A stretch of 64,000 nucleotides of DNA from Candidatus Paraprevotella stercoravium. Lineage in GTDB: Bacteria > Bacteroidota > Bacteroidia > Bacteroidales > Bacteroidaceae. Positions 62,580-64,000 of this stretch are shown here, in pieces. Both the position numbers and the translations under genes were made by a program. Position 1 is the stretch's first letter, and the number at the start of each line of letters is the position of its first letter. The stretch is taken from the NCBI GenBank assembly GCA_944320795.1, contig CALUIU010000008.1, forward strand, positions 1 through 64,000, given 5' to 3'. The notes beneath the pieces were generated by a model. That model saw only the letters and a program-made list of their open reading frames with translations. It did not search any database and was not told the DNA's origin.

Positions 62580-62616
62580 CCTTTATTAATTATGGTTTAA
62601 TTCATCTGTTTACTTT

Positions 62617-64000
62617 ATGAATAAGAAGATGTTGTTGGGTTTGGCATTGGTATGTCAGACCAACTTGTGGGCTGCGGCAGATCAGCCCGGATGGCTTCGC
62701 TGGTGTTCCATTTCACCGGATGGAAAGCAGATCGCTTTTACTTATTGTGGCGACATTTATACGGTGCCAACAGGAGGAGGCGAAGCGCGTCAGCTTACAG
62801 CCAATATGGCTTATGACTATGCTCCGGTGTGGAGTCCTGACAGCAAGCATATAGCTTTTGCCAGTGCGCGTGAGGGGAGTATGGATGTGTATGTATCTTC
62901 GCTCGAAGGGGGAGCCCCAAAGCGTATCACTACCAATTCAGGTAATGAGATTCCGGTGGGATTTCTGGATAATGAACACGTGTTGTTCTCTGCCTGGGGG
63001 ATGCCTTCGGTAGATAATATGCAGTATCCTAGCGGCATTTATACGCATATATATAAGGTGAGTGTTGAAGGCGGACGTCCGCAACTGTATTCCGAATGGA
63101 GCATGCGCAATCCGGATGTTGGTCGTCAGGGAGTGCTTTTTGAGGATGTCAAGGGATATGAAGACTATTGGCGCAAGCATCAGACTTCGAGCATTGCCAG
63201 TGATGTGTGGCTCTATGATGGAAAAAATTATCGTCAGGTCACCAGTTTCAAGGGAGATAACCGGAATCCGCTTTGGGCGGCCGACGGCAAGCAGTTCTAT
63301 TATTTGAGCGAGGAAAGCGGCTCTTTCAATGTCTTTAAGAAAGGACTTTCTGTACAGGACAATCCGGTGCAGCTCACTCATTATAAAGATTGTCCGGTGC
63401 GTTTCCTGTCGGCTTCGGATCATGATCTCTTGTGCTACAGCTACGATGGCGAGATCTATACCTTGCAGCCGGGCGGAGAACCGAAAAAGGTGGATGTACG
63501 CATTACGCGCGACGATATGCAGCGTGATGTGATCCGACAGCTTCGTTCATCCGGTGCCAGTGAGATTTCCGTATCGCCAAAAGGCAATGAGATTGCTTTT
63601 GTGATGAGCGGTGATGTGTATGTCACTTCGATTGACTATAAAACAACCAAGCAGATTACCGATACCCCTCAGAAAGAACGTACTGTAGACTTTGCGCCCG
63701 ACGGCCGCTCGTTGGTATACGCATCTGAGCGCAACGGATTGTGGCAAGTGTTCCAGACCAGTCTGGTCAAGAAGGATGAAAAGAACTTTACTTATGCTAC
63801 CGAACTCAAGGAAGAACAGCTTACGGATGGCAAATATACAGCTTTCCAGCCCGTGTATAATCCGAAGGGTGGGGAAGTGGCTTTCCTGAAGAACCGTACC
63901 GAGATCTGTGTACTTGATCTGAAATCGCACAAGGTGCGCACGGTGATGGACGGTAAATACCAGTATTCATATACTGACGGTGATCAGGATTTTACCTGGA
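62617..64000 (+). CDS. Tricorn-like S41 protease, N-terminal part (runs off the window)
   Basis: About 461 codons visible, no stop before the window end. Signal peptide MNKKMLLGLALVCQTNLWAA. Then WD40-like PD40 repeats of the tricorn beta-propeller: GWLRWCSISPDGKQIAFTYCGDIYTVPTGGGEARQLT, YAPVWSPDSKHIAFASAREG, WRKHQTSSIASDVWLYD, NPLWAADGKQFYYLS and EISVSPKGNEIAFVMSGDVYVTS. Full-length relatives carry a PDZ and an S41 serine peptidase domain, not yet reached here. Periplasmic peptide degradation expected. Confidence 0.88.
   Translation, partial: MNKKMLLGLALVCQTNLWAAADQPGWLRWCSISPDGKQIAFTYCGDIYTVPTGGGEARQLTANMAYDYAPVWSPDSKHIAFASAREGSMDVYVSSLEGGAPKRITTNSGNEIPVGFLDNEHVLFSAWGMPSVDNMQYPSGIYTHIYKVSVEGGRPQLYSEWSMRNPDVGRQGVLFEDVKGYEDYWRKHQTSSIASDVWLYDGKNYRQVTSFKGDNRNPLWAADGKQFYYLSEESGSFNVFKKGLSVQDNPVQLTHYKDCPVRFLSASDHDLLCYSYDGEIYTLQPGGEPKKVDVRITRDDMQRDVIRQLRSSGASEISVSPKGNEIAFVMSGDVYVTSIDYKTTKQITDTPQKERTVDFAPDGRSLVYASERNGLWQVFQTSLVKKDEKNFTYATELKEEQLTDGKYTAFQPVYNPKGGEVAFLKNRTEICVLDLKSHKVRTVMDGKYQYSYTDGDQDFTW

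Noticed and set aside
62454-62616. Possible TPP riboswitch upstream of the ThiE-like gene
   Set aside because: No CUGAGA or other thi-box core on either strand of the gap; only a -7 box is seen.

Overview
The window is a contiguous piece of a Bacteroidota chromosome, almost certainly order Bacteroidales and close to Bacteroides/Phocaeicola. The evidence is a complete aerotolerance (bat) operon, the DUF4295 ribosomal small protein after rpmB-rpmG, gldE next to ssb, a GT3-type glycogen synthase, and many copies of the Bacteroidota promoter (-33 TTTG, 19-21 bp, -7 TAnnTTTG) instead of sigma70 boxes. Shine-Dalgarno sequences are mostly absent. I see no insertion sequence, prophage, integrase, CRISPR array or origin; this is mainly a core-genome region.

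Layout. 1-523: five tRNA genes (Gly, Leu, Leu, Gly, Leu) made by duplication of a Gly-Leu pair, then a terminator. 556-5704: a bile-acid-symporter-family transporter (minus), two conserved hypothetical proteins and a large outer-membrane beta-barrel protein. 5801-12960: a housekeeping block with map, tsaD, a CinA-like amidase, rpmB, rpmG, the DUF4295 protein (52 aa), ftsY, rimO and two HU/IHF-fold genes; the second HU gene carries a membrane span and a C-terminal LysM-like domain. 13093-22171: moxR, a DUF58 gene, a membrane gene and batA-batE, then a PAP2 phosphatase. 22236-26981: GH25 lysozyme, a K+/H+ antiporter, RNase G/E, a 29-aa mS38/COX24-like protein and an HU gene. 27150-30829: mutY, ssb, gldE and a phosphopantetheinyl transferase.

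30927-39529 (minus): an AspT/YidE-family transporter and a complete tryptophan operon in the order trpB-E-G-D-C-F-A, headed by a promoter, a 19-codon leader peptide with three consecutive Trp codons and an intrinsic terminator, i.e. transcription attenuation. 39588-41672 (minus): an endonuclease, a B3/B4-domain protein and a secreted protein. 41891-45642: two tandem secreted M6-family metalloproteases with C-terminal sorting-domain-like tails. 45836-49003 (minus): gdhA and a secreted TPR protein. 49254-50833: ilvA-ridA, a dehydratase and the enamine deaminase that clears its reactive product. 50900-54048: a small Cys-rich protein and a lipoprotein (minus), a YugP-type metallopeptidase, a Ca2+/Na+ antiporter and a small secreted protein. 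54268-58512: GT3 glycogen synthase and glucan phosphorylase (glycogen turnover). 58692-62453 (minus): an EamA transporter, a TlpA-like thioredoxin lipoprotein, prs, and a ThiE-like protein. 62617-end: the 5' part of a tricorn-type protease that runs off the window.

The most interesting items are the HU-membrane-LysM protein, which could tether DNA to the cell wall; the trp attenuator; the perfect hairpin in the presumed 5' UTR of the RNase G/E gene; the tiny mS38-like gene; and a full-strength Shine-Dalgarno before rpmG in a lineage that normally avoids it. No window-wide unknown multi-gene defence or metabolic system is evident.
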